A stretch of DNA of 64,000 bases from Chryseobacterium sp. JAH (lineage in GTDB: Bacteria; Bacteroidota; Bacteroidia; Flavobacteriales; Weeksellaceae). The notes beneath the pieces were generated by a model. That model was not told the origin of the DNA. It saw nothing but the letters and a program-made list of their open reading frames with translations, and did not search any database. The stretch lies in the NCBI RefSeq assembly GCF_001507335.1, contig NZ_LMAH01000012.1:1-64000 (forward strand), given 5' to 3'. Made by a program: the position numbers and the translations under genes. Positions 9,422-18,438 of the stretch are shown one piece after another. The stretch's first letter is position 1, and every line of letters starts with the position of its first letter.

Positions 9422-9808
9422 TCAGGATGTAGAAGTCACCGTTTTCTTCATTCCCGAAATGATGCGCTGGCGATGGATGAAGCCCCAGTCTGCAATTGTG
9501 TTCGTTAGTTGTTTAAGTGATTTTCCGTAATCAGTTATTTGATATTCCACGGCAACAGGTGCTGTATTGAAGACATGACGCTCGATCAATTCATTAATTT
9601 CAAGGTCCTTAAGCTCACGGCTGAGCATCTTGCCGGAAATACCTTTAACCTCCTTCAGCAATTCAGAATACCGCATCGGTTTATAACAAAGGCAGGCAAT
9701 AATGGACATCTTCCATTTACCGTTTAAAATTTCCATCGTATCACTGATCGCCAATATTTTTTGGCTGCAGTCCTTTACCAGATCAAATTCTTGTTCCATA
9801 TCATTCAC
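9422..9808 (-). CDS. HxlR-family winged-helix regulator
   Basis: 128 residues. The HxlR pattern is clear: LNGKWKMSIIACLCYKPMRY near the N-terminus, then FSELL-like SELLKEVKGISGKMLSRELKDLE and the wing VEYQITDYGKSL. These dimeric regulators commonly sense redox or electrophile stress through a cysteine (C41 and C13 are candidates) and control a divergent oxidoreductase. The neighbour at 9904 is exactly such a nitroreductase. The start could be GTG 9808 or ATG 9799. Confidence 0.9.
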   Translation of the reverse strand: MNDMEQEFDLVKDCSQKILAISDTMEILNGKWKMSIIACLCYKPMRYSELLKEVKGISGKMLSRELKDLEINELIERHVFNTAPVAVEYQITDYGKSLKQLTNTIADWGFIHRQRIISGMKKTVTSTS

Positions 9809-9810
9809 TT

Positions 9811-9879
9811 GGTTACTCGTTTGTCACTATAACTTTTTGTCACTTAGTTACAAAGATACACATTGAAGACATAACTTTG
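9811..9879. promoter_or_regulatory. Divergent control region with direct repeats and a promoter box
   Basis: TTGTCACT occurs at 9821-9828 and again at 9837-9844, flanked on both sides by GTTAC. TAACTTTG at 9872-9879 fits the TAnnTTTG box for the nitroreductase. The repeats lie between the HxlR gene and its target and are candidate HxlR operators; binding is inferred. Confidence 0.45.
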
Positions 9880-9903
9880 CTCTTTCAATTTATAAATGAC
9901 AAA

Positions 9904-10533
9904 ATGGAATTAATCAAAAACTTGAAATGGCGTTATGCTGTCAAGAAATACTCAGATGAGAAGGTCAGTGAAGATAAGATTGATCAAATTGTTGAAGCTA
10001 TCAATCTTACCGCATCTTCTTGCGGAATACAGCCTTACCGAATATTGGCCATCACCAACCCTGAAGTAAGGCAACGGTTGGGAGAAGGTTCATTCAATGC
10101 ACAAATTCATGCCTCTTCTCATTTACTGGTCTTTGCCGGATTCAATGAAATAAGCATTGACTATATCAGAGACTATGTTGAGATGATGGAACAGCAGCGA
10201 AATTTGGAAAGCGGAGCATTGAACACATTGAAAGACATGCTGATCGATTATTTTTCTGCCCAAACACCCTCACAAAATGTGATCTGGTCTGATAAACAGG
10301 CATATATTGGCCTGGGTACAGCCCTGATTGCTGCTGCAGAGCTTAAAGTGGATGCCACACCAATGGAAGGGTTTGACCCGAAACTGTTTGATGAGGTTTT
10401 AGGTCTATCCGAAAAAGGGCTTCACGCTTCGGTCATCTTATCATTGGGCTACCGTGATGAAGCTAATGATTTCCTGGCTTCCATGCCGAAAGCCAGGTTA
10501 CCTATTAATGAATTTTCGACCAAAGTACATTGA
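9904..10533 (+). CDS. Nitroreductase-family NAD(P)H-dependent flavin oxidoreductase
   Basis: 209 residues from ATG 9904. The upstream in-frame start at 9877 lies inside the promoter box, so it is unlikely. The N-terminal WRYAVKKYSDEKVSEDKI and NLTASSCGIQPYRIL segments are the FMN-binding signature of the NfnB/NfsB type; GLGTALIAAAELKVDATPMEGFDP and LGYRDEANDFLASMPKAR complete the family pattern. The enzyme transfers two electrons from NAD(P)H to quinones or nitro compounds as a dimer. Its divergent HxlR regulator suggests induction by electrophiles. Confidence 0.9.
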   Translation: MELIKNLKWRYAVKKYSDEKVSEDKIDQIVEAINLTASSCGIQPYRILAITNPEVRQRLGEGSFNAQIHASSHLLVFAGFNEISIDYIRDYVEMMEQQRNLESGALNTLKDMLIDYFSAQTPSQNVIWSDKQAYIGLGTALIAAAELKVDATPMEGFDPKLFDEVLGLSEKGLHASVILSLGYRDEANDFLASMPKARLPINEFSTKVH

Positions 10534-10556
10534 AATGTCTGAAATAAGAAAGGATT

Positions 10557-10739
10557 TTAGTTTTCTGAACGGTGAAAATTGGTGATTAAAATGGAAGCTC
10601 TGACATTTGTCGGGGCTTTTTTATCATTAGCCAGTACCTGGGAAGTCACTCCTAAATCCATATCCATAGTACCGCTTATTTTTCCGTTTTCCACAAAAGG
10701 AGTATTGGTGAATTCAACAAGACTTTTTCTATGCGTACT
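10557..10739 (-). pseudogene. Decayed reading frame, family not recognised
   Basis: The minus strand holds 61 open codons without a start codon, reading RKSLVEFTNTPFVENGKIS and GTMDMDLGVTSQVLANDKK. The composition looks like a real protein. An apparent frameshift near 10735 joins it to further coding-like sequence (VLIENKVRIEK). The 5' part of the gene is absent. The plus-strand frame over the same bases looks like a shadow. Confidence 0.35.
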
Positions 10740-10807
10740 TTATTTTCGATCAGCACCGAATTTGAACAATCTGTAGCAGATTTTCCCTATTTAAAGGTTT
10801 TAATCAA

Positions 10808-10883
10808 TTATTGGTTAAGCTTGGGAAATACTTCAAACAAAGATTTGCCAAAAACTGAATAATCCTTTCCAGCAAGTTCAAGC
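10808..10883 (-). pseudogene. Short C-terminal gene fragment, unidentified
   Basis: The minus strand reads LELAGKDYSVFGKSLFEVF and ends PKLNQ-stop. It is coding-like but too short to identify. It meets the AlkB-like fragment at 10884 head to tail, which suggests a deletion junction near that position. Confidence 0.25.
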
Positions 10884-10976
10884 ATGGATCTCTCCACTGA
10901 AAAACGAATTAATCTGACTTATAGGTTCGTGAATAAGCTCGTTAGGTATTCTAAATTTCCAATATTAGAATCTTAA
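10884..10976 (+). pseudogene. AlkB C-terminal remnant
   Basis: 31 codons whose EKRINLTYRFVNKL matches the KERINLTFRLVSEL end of the intact AlkB protein at 8807..9418. Nothing of the catalytic core precedes it. The similarity covers the last strand with the 2-oxoglutarate-binding arginines. It shows that a second AlkB-like gene, or a duplicate of the intact one, once existed here. Confidence 0.5.
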
Positions 10977-11036
10977 TAAGAGCTTACTGCACTGAACTAA
11001 ATTTTGAATTTAATCTTTAATGTTGTTGAGTCATCT

Positions 11037-13403
11037 TTAAGCTGTAGGTAATTCAAAGTAGAAGGTGGATCCATTTCCAAATTCGCTTTCTGCCCAAATC
11101 TTTCCACCATGAGCTTCTATAATTTCGGCACTGAGGTACAATCCAATCCCAAAACCTGCAATAATACTTTCCTGCTCGACTCTGTAGTATCTGTCAAACA
11201 ATCTAGCAAGATTTTCAGGCTTAATACCTATTCCTTCATCTTTGACAATTACTCTAATACATTCGTTCATTTTTTCAAAAGAGACACTGATGGTAGTTTT
11301 GTTAGCTGAATATTTTACGGCATTACCCACTAAATTGTTGATAACCTGTGCCAGTTTTAGACGGTCTGCATTGACGATTATTGATTTTGGTATGGTGAAA
11401 ATAAGATCGTGTGTCGAATACTGAATTTGATAGTCTGCTTGAATTTCTTTAAATAATTCAGAAAGGTCAAAATCCGTTCTATCGATATGTAATTTACCGG
11501 ATTCGAGTCTTGATATATTCAAAAAACCATTGATCATTTCAGTCATATTTTTGACCTGTTTCAGGCTCTGGGCAGAAGCTTGTTTTACAAACTGGTCATC
11601 AGACTTCTCTGCTTTTCGCAATAACAGTTGCAGGTAGGTATTGATTGAAGTTAATGGAGTTTTAAGTTCATGGGAAACCATGCTTATGAAGTCATTTTTT
11701 CTGATCTCGTCCAATTTTTTTTCTGTAATCTCATGGATAACTCCCGTAAAATATTCTTTACCATCCTTTTCTTGAACTTCGCCAATCGCACGAACCCACC
11801 TTTTCTTTTCATCGCGATAACCGATAATTTGATATTCCATATTGAAACGCGTGCCTTCCAAAAATGTACGCTCAACATTTGCAGCTACAGAAGCACGAAA
11901 GTCAGCATGTATCTGATTGACAGCTGCCTCATACGGCATAATTTCGTCTGGGTAGAACCCAAAAAGCTCTTTAAGTTTAGGTGAAGCTTTAAAGGTGCGC
12001 TCATCAGCGCTGATTTGAAATGTCCCTAAACCTGCTGCATCAACCGCCATTCTTAAATATTCTTCCGCACGTTTTATCTCTGCACCAGATAAATATTGAT
12101 CCGTAATATCCATCACAACGCCAGTGAATGCAGAAAAAGCCCCGGAAGGATCAGCTTTTAGATTGCCTATTGCACGAAGCCAACGGAGCCGCTTGTCATG
12201 GAGTCCGATAACAGGGTAGGTAACATCATAATCACCATTGTTGTAAATAGCATTTTCGAGCTTTGCCGCTACAATAGGCCGGTGTTCCTCAGTAATCTGT
12301 GCCAAAGCCTGTTCTATGGATAAAGATTCATTTTCATAATAACCGAACAATTCCTTTAAGCGGGCATCAGTAGTAAACTCTCGGGTAACGGAGTGGATGA
12401 ACCATGTTCCGAAATTTGCTGCATTAACTGCCAGACGGAAGGCGATCTCGCCTTCTACAATCTTTTCATTGGCTTTTATTAATTCATCATTTACTTCGGC
12501 TACTTCTTCCAGCGTAGTTGCCAACTCATGATTGGTATTTTCTAAATCTTCATTGAGTTGTTGAAGGGTTTTAGAATTAATTTCCAGACTCTCTTCCCAC
12601 TTTTTCCTATCTGTAACGTCTCTTGTTGCTCCTGCAACAGCTTCCAATTCTCCATCTTTATCCAGGACAGGAGTAAAAATATAGTCATAGACGCGTTTAC
12701 CTAATGTAGCATGGGGAAATGATACCTCTCCACGGATAGGAAGTTTGGTTTTCTTTATCTCATCAATTTCTTTTTCATGCATTTCTGCATGCCAAGGTTC
12801 ATAACCATTTTCTAACAAATTTTTACCAATAGAATCTTCCCATGATTTACCCCACATGTCGAGCAAAGCCTGATTTGCATAAGTAAAACGGTAGTCAAGG
12901 TCAAAAACATATAACAAATCTGGTGTAGATGAAGTGACGGTCTCGTAAAGTCTTTTCTGCCGATCAGATTTTTCCTGGGTGATACGAAGTGCTTTTTCAG
13001 CATCTTTTCGAAGTGTTATATCTTTTGCAGTTCCAAGCCACTCAATAATTTCGCCTCTTTCATCTAATATCGGTATTGCCTTTGAAAAAGTCCAACCTGG
13101 TGTACCATCAACTCTCTGAACACGATGCTCAAGCTGAAAAACTTTCTTTTCTCGAATACATTCCTCGATTGTCGCATTGACGATCTCAAGATCTTCTGGA
13201 TAAACATTGATTAATTTCCAATCTTTGGTTGGCTCATTGGCATCTTTTAGAAATCCTCTTCCGTCTAATTCACGCATTTCCGCCCAATCCGGGCTTAAAG
13301 AGTAAACGACATCAGAGGTAGCTTCAATAAGTGCTTTCAAACGATTTTCTGTTTCGGCAACTCTTTGCTGTTCAGAACTATGTTGATTAGAGAAATTTGT
13401 CAT
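11037..13403 (-). CDS. Large multi-PAS sensor histidine kinase
   Basis: 788 residues, soluble. At least four PAS/PAC units are visible: about 20-135, 150-265, 320-430 and 445-555, with GTAKDITLRK, GATRDVTDRK, GVVMDITDQ and GVIHEITEK at their PAC ends. A coiled coil (about 275-320, NTNHELATTLEEVAEVNDEL) separates the second and third. HisKA has SHELKTPL (H578). HATPase_c shows NNLVGNAVKYS, DEGIGI and GFGIGLYL. PAS 3 and 4 resemble each other and probably arose by internal duplication. There is no receiver domain and no adjacent regulator gene. The signal is unknown. Confidence 0.9.
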   Translation of the reverse strand: MTNFSNQHSSEQQRVAETENRLKALIEATSDVVYSLSPDWAEMRELDGRGFLKDANEPTKDWKLINVYPEDLEIVNATIEECIREKKVFQLEHRVQRVDGTPGWTFSKAIPILDERGEIIEWLGTAKDITLRKDAEKALRITQEKSDRQKRLYETVTSSTPDLLYVFDLDYRFTYANQALLDMWGKSWEDSIGKNLLENGYEPWHAEMHEKEIDEIKKTKLPIRGEVSFPHATLGKRVYDYIFTPVLDKDGELEAVAGATRDVTDRKKWEESLEINSKTLQQLNEDLENTNHELATTLEEVAEVNDELIKANEKIVEGEIAFRLAVNAANFGTWFIHSVTREFTTDARLKELFGYYENESLSIEQALAQITEEHRPIVAAKLENAIYNNGDYDVTYPVIGLHDKRLRWLRAIGNLKADPSGAFSAFTGVVMDITDQYLSGAEIKRAEEYLRMAVDAAGLGTFQISADERTFKASPKLKELFGFYPDEIMPYEAAVNQIHADFRASVAANVERTFLEGTRFNMEYQIIGYRDEKKRWVRAIGEVQEKDGKEYFTGVIHEITEKKLDEIRKNDFISMVSHELKTPLTSINTYLQLLLRKAEKSDDQFVKQASAQSLKQVKNMTEMINGFLNISRLESGKLHIDRTDFDLSELFKEIQADYQIQYSTHDLIFTIPKSIIVNADRLKLAQVINNLVGNAVKYSANKTTISVSFEKMNECIRVIVKDEGIGIKPENLARLFDRYYRVEQESIIAGFGIGLYLSAEIIEAHGGKIWAESEFGNGSTFYFELPTA

Positions 13404-13708
13404 GGTGTTTCTACTGAAATAAAATAAGTAAAAAATAAACCTTGGATTTTATTGAAAAAAAGATCTATACTTAGATATCATATAAATATTTTTCAGAAAA
13501 CCCGAAATAGAACTGATACGCAAATTCAAAAATATTAAAAGTAAAAACAAACTCAAAATATTTTGAATAATTTTAAAAAGAAAAATTAAAAACCGCAGGT
13601 CTGATTTACGGACGAATTCTAGATAAACTATACGGAGCAATAATACTAGAATTTTCTAAGCAAGAGTTGAGCCTTTCTTTTAGTAAAGTTAATTTGTAGT
13701 ATTTTCAG
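13404..13708. other. AT-rich intergenic region upstream of the kinase
   Basis: About 300 bases without a recognisable gene. It should hold the kinase promoter, but no convincing TTTG/TAnnTTTG pair was found. Confidence 0.4.
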
Positions 13709-13885
13709 TTAGCTTAGTAAAGAAAATAATATAGTGATTACGGGATTTACCCCTCCACGTGGCGGTTCCTCATCAGGAATGTTTGCAGAAACCTCTCGAG
13801 CTATGGAAACTACAATTTTTTCTGTAGAAGCAGTTTTAATACCTTATCAGCTAAAACACCGGATTTACAGTTTTCCCCAACGGCA
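13709..13885 (-). pseudogene. Frameshifted gene remnant, family not recognised
   Basis: The minus strand reads AVGENCKSGVLADKVLK in one frame and continues TASTEKIVVSIAREVSAN, IPDEEPPRGGVNP in another. The switch falls near 13835. Both halves look like real protein sequence, so this is probably the end of a decayed gene with one frameshift. No start codon is present. Confidence 0.4.
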
Positions 13886-13903
13886 GAATGCTATTTAATT
13901 TAA

Positions 13904-14173
13904 AAAATAATCACACTATACCGAACACTTAGGAAATATCAGATTAAGTTATACCAAGAAGGGTTCTGGAGTGGCGATCTTTCAGGTGAGAAATTTTTAT
14001 CCTTATCAGATGAAGAACAATGTTCAAATCGATCTGTTTGTAATTACGAACAAATCGGTAAAGAATTTCAGAAGGAACATGGGGCAGTTTTAAGCTACAT
14101 GACAGGACTTGATAATGCAGTATTTGGTTCTTTTGAGGATTTTTTGGAACAGTATAACTCACTTTCAGTGTAA
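13904..14173 (+). pseudogene. Truncated gene, C-terminal 89 residues, unknown family
   Basis: 90 codons open from an in-frame stop at 13901 to TAA 14171, with the only ATG close to the end. It contains KLYQEGFWSGDLSGEKF and KEHGAVLSYMTGLDNAVF, and ends FEDFLEQYNSLSV. The residue choice is that of a real soluble protein. The N-terminus is missing, so it is a fragment. It overlaps the fragment at 14165..14299 by nine bases tail to tail. Confidence 0.5.
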
Positions 14174-14299
14174 TGATTCTGGCGGCAGTGGAGGTGGTTT
14201 TTTAGCTTTATAATCTCTAATTATAGGGTCAATAAATCTTGTCATTAACGTTTTGTCTTCCTCCTCAAATTTCAACAAAATATCTGTATTGAGAAATTT
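14165..14299 (-). pseudogene. Gene fragment or small ORF with proline-rich tail
   Basis: 45 minus-strand codons: FLNTDILLKFEEEDKTLM, TRFIDPIIRDYKAKK and a PPPLPPESLH tail. An in-frame stop at 14300-14302 lies directly upstream, so only the C-terminal end is present, or a 26-residue peptide from the internal ATG. Family unknown. Confidence 0.35.
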
Positions 14300-14380
14300 C
14301 TATTTTGTGTAATTTAGCTTTTACTGAAATTAAATACGTATTAAAAAATAGTATCCAGCCATTTTGTTACCATCATTATA

Positions 14381-15139
14381 ATGAAAGAACTAAATCCATC
14401 AATCAGAAATCACTTAGTAATCGGAATCTTTATCAGTATATGGCTTTTCATTTTCGCATTTTTCATACGGCCTTTTGATGATGGAACAATAAGCTTTGCA
14501 ATGTGGATTTTGATAAGCGTTGGGTTTAGCCTTATTGCATTTCTTTGCTATGGACTATTGGCGGTTTTTCAAAAATTTTTGTATCAAAAAGTCTCAAAAT
14601 GGAATGTAGGTTTTGAAATAACCAGCATTGTATTTTTTCAACTTCTGTTTTTAATTAGCACTTATGTCTACTATAAATCAATTTTGAACGGAGGATACGC
14701 TTTTCTTGAATTTTTTAGAACAATCATTCTTAAATTGGCTTTAATTTCAACGCCGATTATAATCTTTGCAAGAATATATGTTGTGCAATTAATTCCGGCT
14801 AAAGTTGAAAATATTTTACCCGAAAATGAAGATATTATTATCAGAGGAGAAAATAAACTAGATATTTTAAAAATAATGAAATCTGACTTAATTTGTGTTT
14901 CAAATGCACAAAATTATGTTGAGATTTTCTTTTTAGATGGGCATCAATTAAGAACAAAGTTAATTCGCAGCACGCTCAAAAAAATCCAGAATGACTGTGA
15001 CTTTTTGGTTCAAATCCATCGTTCACATTTAATAAATCCATCTCATTTCAAATCTTGGAAAAACCCGGATACCATTTCTCTAACTCAAATTGAACTTCCA
15101 GTTTCTAAAAATTACAAGGAGCATCTATTGTCTTTATAG
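14381..15139 (+). CDS. Membrane-bound LytTR DNA-binding regulator
   Basis: 252 residues. The N-terminal half has four hydrophobic helices (about 12-32, 41-64, 83-103, 113-138). The C-terminal part (about 155-250) is a LytTR domain: CVSNAQNYVEIFF, LRTKLIRSTLKKI, FLVQIHRSHLINP and LPVSKNYKE. There is no receiver domain, so the membrane part itself may sense the signal and hold the DNA-binding domain at the membrane. Such one-component LytTR proteins are common in Bacteroidota. The amidohydrolase 104 bases downstream is a possible target. Confidence 0.85.
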   Translation: MKELNPSIRNHLVIGIFISIWLFIFAFFIRPFDDGTISFAMWILISVGFSLIAFLCYGLLAVFQKFLYQKVSKWNVGFEITSIVFFQLLFLISTYVYYKSILNGGYAFLEFFRTIILKLALISTPIIIFARIYVVQLIPAKVENILPENEDIIIRGENKLDILKIMKSDLICVSNAQNYVEIFFLDGHQLRTKLIRSTLKKIQNDCDFLVQIHRSHLINPSHFKSWKNPDTISLTQIELPVSKNYKEHLLSL

Positions 15140-15243
15140 TTTTCGTACCTAAAACAGTTCATTTCGTACCTAAACAGGTGTCACGTAATGATTCAGGGCA
15201 TATTACCTTTTATTTTCGCATCATCAATCTAAATAATTAATTT

Positions 15244-16764
15244 ATGAAAAATCGATGGTTTAAGAGGGTGTTATCTGCTATTATAATATTATCAGGTGTT
15301 TTTTTTGGTGTCTTCATATGGGCGGATAATGAATTAAATAAGGTTTTAGGTAAATCAACGACCGTTATTGATATTACTTCCATTGTAAAACCCTCCGGCG
15401 TAATTCAAATAAAAAATACCAATGTACTTTCAGAAGATTGTACGTATTTCATTAAAAATCAAGATGTGGTTATCAAAAATGGAAAGATCATTACCTTGGG
15501 AGAACATCAACTTTTAGACAATAATTTCACCATCATTGATGGAGCAAACAAATATCTAATTCCGGGGCTTATAGACTCTCACGTTCATCTAAAAGAAAGC
15601 AAGAACGATTTATTTTTATATTTAGTTAATGGTGTTACATCTGTAAGAGAAATGGCTGGAAGACCACGTTCTTTGGAATGGAAAAAAGAGATACAAAAGA
15701 ATGCTTTCGGCCCCAGGCTATTCGTTGCATCACCACCTGTATTTAGCGAAAGTGGAGTGGCTGGCTATTATTATAGTTGGACAAGGCAATCCATCAACTA
15801 TTCAAATAAAAATGATGCTGCAAAATCAATAAAGAAGATAAAGGAGCAGGGTTATGATGCCGTTAAAATGTACGGTTTTGTGAACCCTGAAATGTTTAAA
15901 ACTACAATAGCAGTTGCCAAAGAAAACAATATCCCTGTTATTGGTCATCTACCGCTAGTAAGCTTGGAAACATTTTATACATCAGGACAAAAAGAGGTTG
16001 CTCATATTGAAGAAATAACCATAAAAACAATTGATAATTTTGGAAAATCAGTAGCTAAAAATCCGGGAGACTATCTGAATTATTTAAGAACACATTCAGA
16101 ACAAATTGCAAAAAAAATAAAAAAGAATAATATCAGCGTTACTTCAACCGTTTGGTTGTGTGAAAGTTTTTTGACCCAAAGATTTGATTTAAAATCTAAA
16201 TTGAAAGAAGTAGAACTACAATATGCAAATCCAAAAATTATTGAAGGAACAAGATTATATAAATTAGGTTGGCTGCCTGGTGAAAATGGATATGAGTATG
16301 ATGGACAAAATGAGCCTGAAGCAAGAAAATTATCATTGACTTTTTGGAAAACTTATGTTGAAGCTATTCATATTATGACAAAAGCATTAGTAGAAAATAA
16401 GGTTACCATAATGGCTGGTACAGATGCGAATGTTGCTACTGTAGTTCCAGGTTTTTCACTCCACAATGAGCTGGAATCTTTATCTAAATCTGGACTCACA
16501 AATGCACAAGTTCTGTATTCGGCAACTGTTGCGCCAAGCAAATGGATGAAAACGAAAACAGGAAAAATTAAAATTGGTTATTATTCAGATCTAGTATTAC
16601 TAACAAAAAATCCGTTAGAAAATATTAAAAACACAAAAACGATCGAATATGTATTTTCTAATCGATATATGATTGATAAACCCCAAATCAAAACTATTTT
16701 GAAAGCTATAGAAGATGCTAATAATGAAAACAGAAAAGTGAAAATCGATCAATTTACAGATTGA
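15244..16764 (+). CDS. Exported metal-dependent amidohydrolase
   Basis: 506 residues. A single N-terminal hydrophobic segment (about 10-27) suggests a membrane anchor or uncleaved signal, with the enzyme in the periplasm. The amidohydrolase pattern is present in order: GLIDSHVHL (HxH metal pair), AVKMYG (probable carboxylated or bridging lysine), IGHLPL and EVAHIEE histidines, and AGTDAN aspartate. It most resembles the imidazolonepropionase/prolidase-like group that opens cyclic amides or cleaves Xaa-Pro peptides. The exact substrate cannot be given. Confidence 0.85.
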   Translation: MKNRWFKRVLSAIIILSGVFFGVFIWADNELNKVLGKSTTVIDITSIVKPSGVIQIKNTNVLSEDCTYFIKNQDVVIKNGKIITLGEHQLLDNNFTIIDGANKYLIPGLIDSHVHLKESKNDLFLYLVNGVTSVREMAGRPRSLEWKKEIQKNAFGPRLFVASPPVFSESGVAGYYYSWTRQSINYSNKNDAAKSIKKIKEQGYDAVKMYGFVNPEMFKTTIAVAKENNIPVIGHLPLVSLETFYTSGQKEVAHIEEITIKTIDNFGKSVAKNPGDYLNYLRTHSEQIAKKIKKNNISVTSTVWLCESFLTQRFDLKSKLKEVELQYANPKIIEGTRLYKLGWLPGENGYEYDGQNEPEARKLSLTFWKTYVEAIHIMTKALVENKVTIMAGTDANVATVVPGFSLHNELESLSKSGLTNAQVLYSATVAPSKWMKTKTGKIKIGYYSDLVLLTKNPLENIKNTKTIEYVFSNRYMIDKPQIKTILKAIEDANNENRKVKIDQFTD

Positions 16765-16885
16765 AAAAACAGGTCTCACATTCCAAAAGATATTTACAAT
16801 GGAGAAATTGAATAATTTTATATTTCGTTTTTCTTATAGTATTTGCACACACTTCTGATCTATTCTGTTCTATCTGATTAAAACA

Positions 16886-17101
16886 ATGAAACATATCATC
16901 CTTTATGCTCATCCAAATCCGCAGAATTTAAACAACTATTTGAAGCAAATTCTCATCGGCTGTTTATGGCACAGCAGACACGAAGTGGTTCCGGCTCTTT
17001 CATTAGACGATATGAAAGCACAACGAATGGGTGAAGATGCAAATCATGTGAAAAAAGAAAAAGAATATATTTCTTCGGCAGACCACATGATACAAGAATG
17101 A
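16886..17101 (+). pseudogene. Truncated flavodoxin-fold NAD(P)H oxidoreductase
   Basis: Only 71 codons of a family that normally has about 180-200. It begins MKHIILYAHPNPQNLNNYLK, the start of MdaB/KefF-like quinone reductases, and continues through SLDDMKAQRMGE and KKEKEYISSADH. A short piece around the second strand appears deleted (HEVVPALSLDD is compressed), and the frame stops right before the conserved FIYPIWW-like flavin-binding segment would follow. Non-functional remnant. Confidence 0.75.
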
Positions 17102-17174
17102 TAAAAGTTATTAGAGATCGTGTTGAATAATTCCATTTCTAACTAAATCCATAAATAATTCGGATAAATTTGAC

Positions 17175-17186
17175 TTAAACGTTTAA
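17175..17186. promoter_or_regulatory. LacI-type operator, copy 1
   Basis: Perfect 12-base palindrome TTAAACGTTTAA, with the central CG typical of LacI-family sites, about 210 bases before the LacI gene. The same 12 bases occur at 18420..18431. It suggests autoregulation. Confidence 0.75.
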
Positions 17187-17397
17187 CTGAAAACTAATGT
17201 TTAAGAACATTTTCTTAATATTAAATTGATACACTATAATAAATTAAATTTCAATTTATTGATTGTCAGTGTTTTATTTAATTTTTGAATGTGCAAAAAA
17301 AATCTTCCAAATTACACTTTTTTCTGAATGAGAGAAAAAAAAATGACTATTGTTTTTTTAATTTATTATTAAATACTTTGCAATGTAAATCAGAACA

Positions 17398-18402
17398 GTG
17401 AAACGACCATCCATTAAAGACATTGCACGAATTGCCGGAGTTTCCGTGGCGACTGTTTCATATGTTCTGAACAAGAAAGAAGGTCAGAGGATCAGCGAAG
17501 ACACCAAGAAAAAAATTTTTGAAGTTGCTGAAACGATTAACTACATACCCAATAGAATTGCAAAGAGTCTTCAGAATAATAAAAGTAAATTGCTAGGGCT
17601 CATTGTAGCTGATATTTCCAACGACTTTTATTCTAATATTGCCAGAAATCTTGAAGACAAAGCTTTAAAACTTGGGTATACTTTGATTATTGGCAGTTCT
17701 GATGAGAATCCGGAAAAATTTGAAAAGCTGGTTGAAATTTTTTCTCAACAGCAGGTAGATGGAATGATTGTGGCTCCAGTGGCAGGTTCTGAAGAGATTT
17801 TGCTGAAGTTGATGGAAAAAAAATATCCTGTTGTGACGATTGACCGATATCTGAAAGGTATCAACGTTCCAGGTGTTATCCTTAATAACAGAGAAATTGC
17901 TGAAAGTACAACTTCGTATCTTTTAGAAAAAGATTTTGATCAAATTGTTTACATCGGTTATGATACAAAATTGCCTCATCTTTTAGATAGACAACATGGC
18001 TTTGAAACAAGTATTGCTGATTCAGAAAAAAGTATTATTAGCAAAAGTATCTTACTTGGATTGGAAAATATAGTAGAAGTTCAAACACAACTTGGGAAAA
18101 CCCTAGGAACAAATCCTCAAAATACAGCACTTTATTTTTCAAGTAATAAATTGGCAGTTGCTGGTCTTGCGTATTTAGTGAAGAATAATATCAAAGTGCC
18201 ACAGCAGGTATCAGTATTAGCTTTCGATGAAACAGAGGCGTACAAATTATTCCCAGCAGAAATTACTTTTGTAAAGCAACCTCTAGAAGAAATGGCAGAA
18301 GAATCAATCAAATTGCTGGATATGCAAATCGCCAATTACAGTTCTACGACAAAAAAAATAACGCTGTCAGGAGAATTAATCATCAATAATTCAATAAAAT
18401 AA
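17398..18402 (+). CDS. LacI-family transcriptional regulator of the ketose locus
   Basis: 334 residues starting at GTG. The N-terminal HTH reads RPSIKDIARIAGVSVATVSY with the hinge NRIAKSLQNNKS; the rest is a periplasmic-binding-protein-like effector domain (GLIVADISNDFYSNIA, DGMIVAPVAGS, VLAFDETEAYKLF). It is followed after 36 bases by the sugar kinase, and the identical palindromes at 17175 and 18420 frame it. It should therefore repress itself and the operon until a sugar or sugar phosphate binds. The effector is not known; a ketose is likely from context. Confidence 0.92.
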   Translation: MKRPSIKDIARIAGVSVATVSYVLNKKEGQRISEDTKKKIFEVAETINYIPNRIAKSLQNNKSKLLGLIVADISNDFYSNIARNLEDKALKLGYTLIIGSSDENPEKFEKLVEIFSQQQVDGMIVAPVAGSEEILLKLMEKKYPVVTIDRYLKGINVPGVILNNREIAESTTSYLLEKDFDQIVYIGYDTKLPHLLDRQHGFETSIADSEKSIISKSILLGLENIVEVQTQLGKTLGTNPQNTALYFSSNKLAVAGLAYLVKNNIKVPQQVSVLAFDETEAYKLFPAEITFVKQPLEEMAEESIKLLDMQIANYSSTTKKITLSGELIINNSIK

Positions 18403-18419
18403 TTTTTTTATCAATTAAC

Positions 18420-18431
18420 TTAAACGTTTAA
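18420..18431. promoter_or_regulatory. LacI-type operator, copy 2
   Basis: The second TTAAACGTTTAA palindrome lies between the regulator and the kinase, eight bases before the kinase ATG. Binding here would block transcription or elongation into the operon. Confidence 0.75.
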
Positions 18432-18438
18432 CCTATAT

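Noticed and set aside
10579-10776. 65-codon plus-strand frame
   Set aside because: The opposite strand reads much more like protein (decayed frame 10557..10739).
13944-14162. 72-codon minus-strand frame with ATG start
   Set aside because: Antisense to the truncated plus-strand gene 13904..14173, which has the more natural composition.
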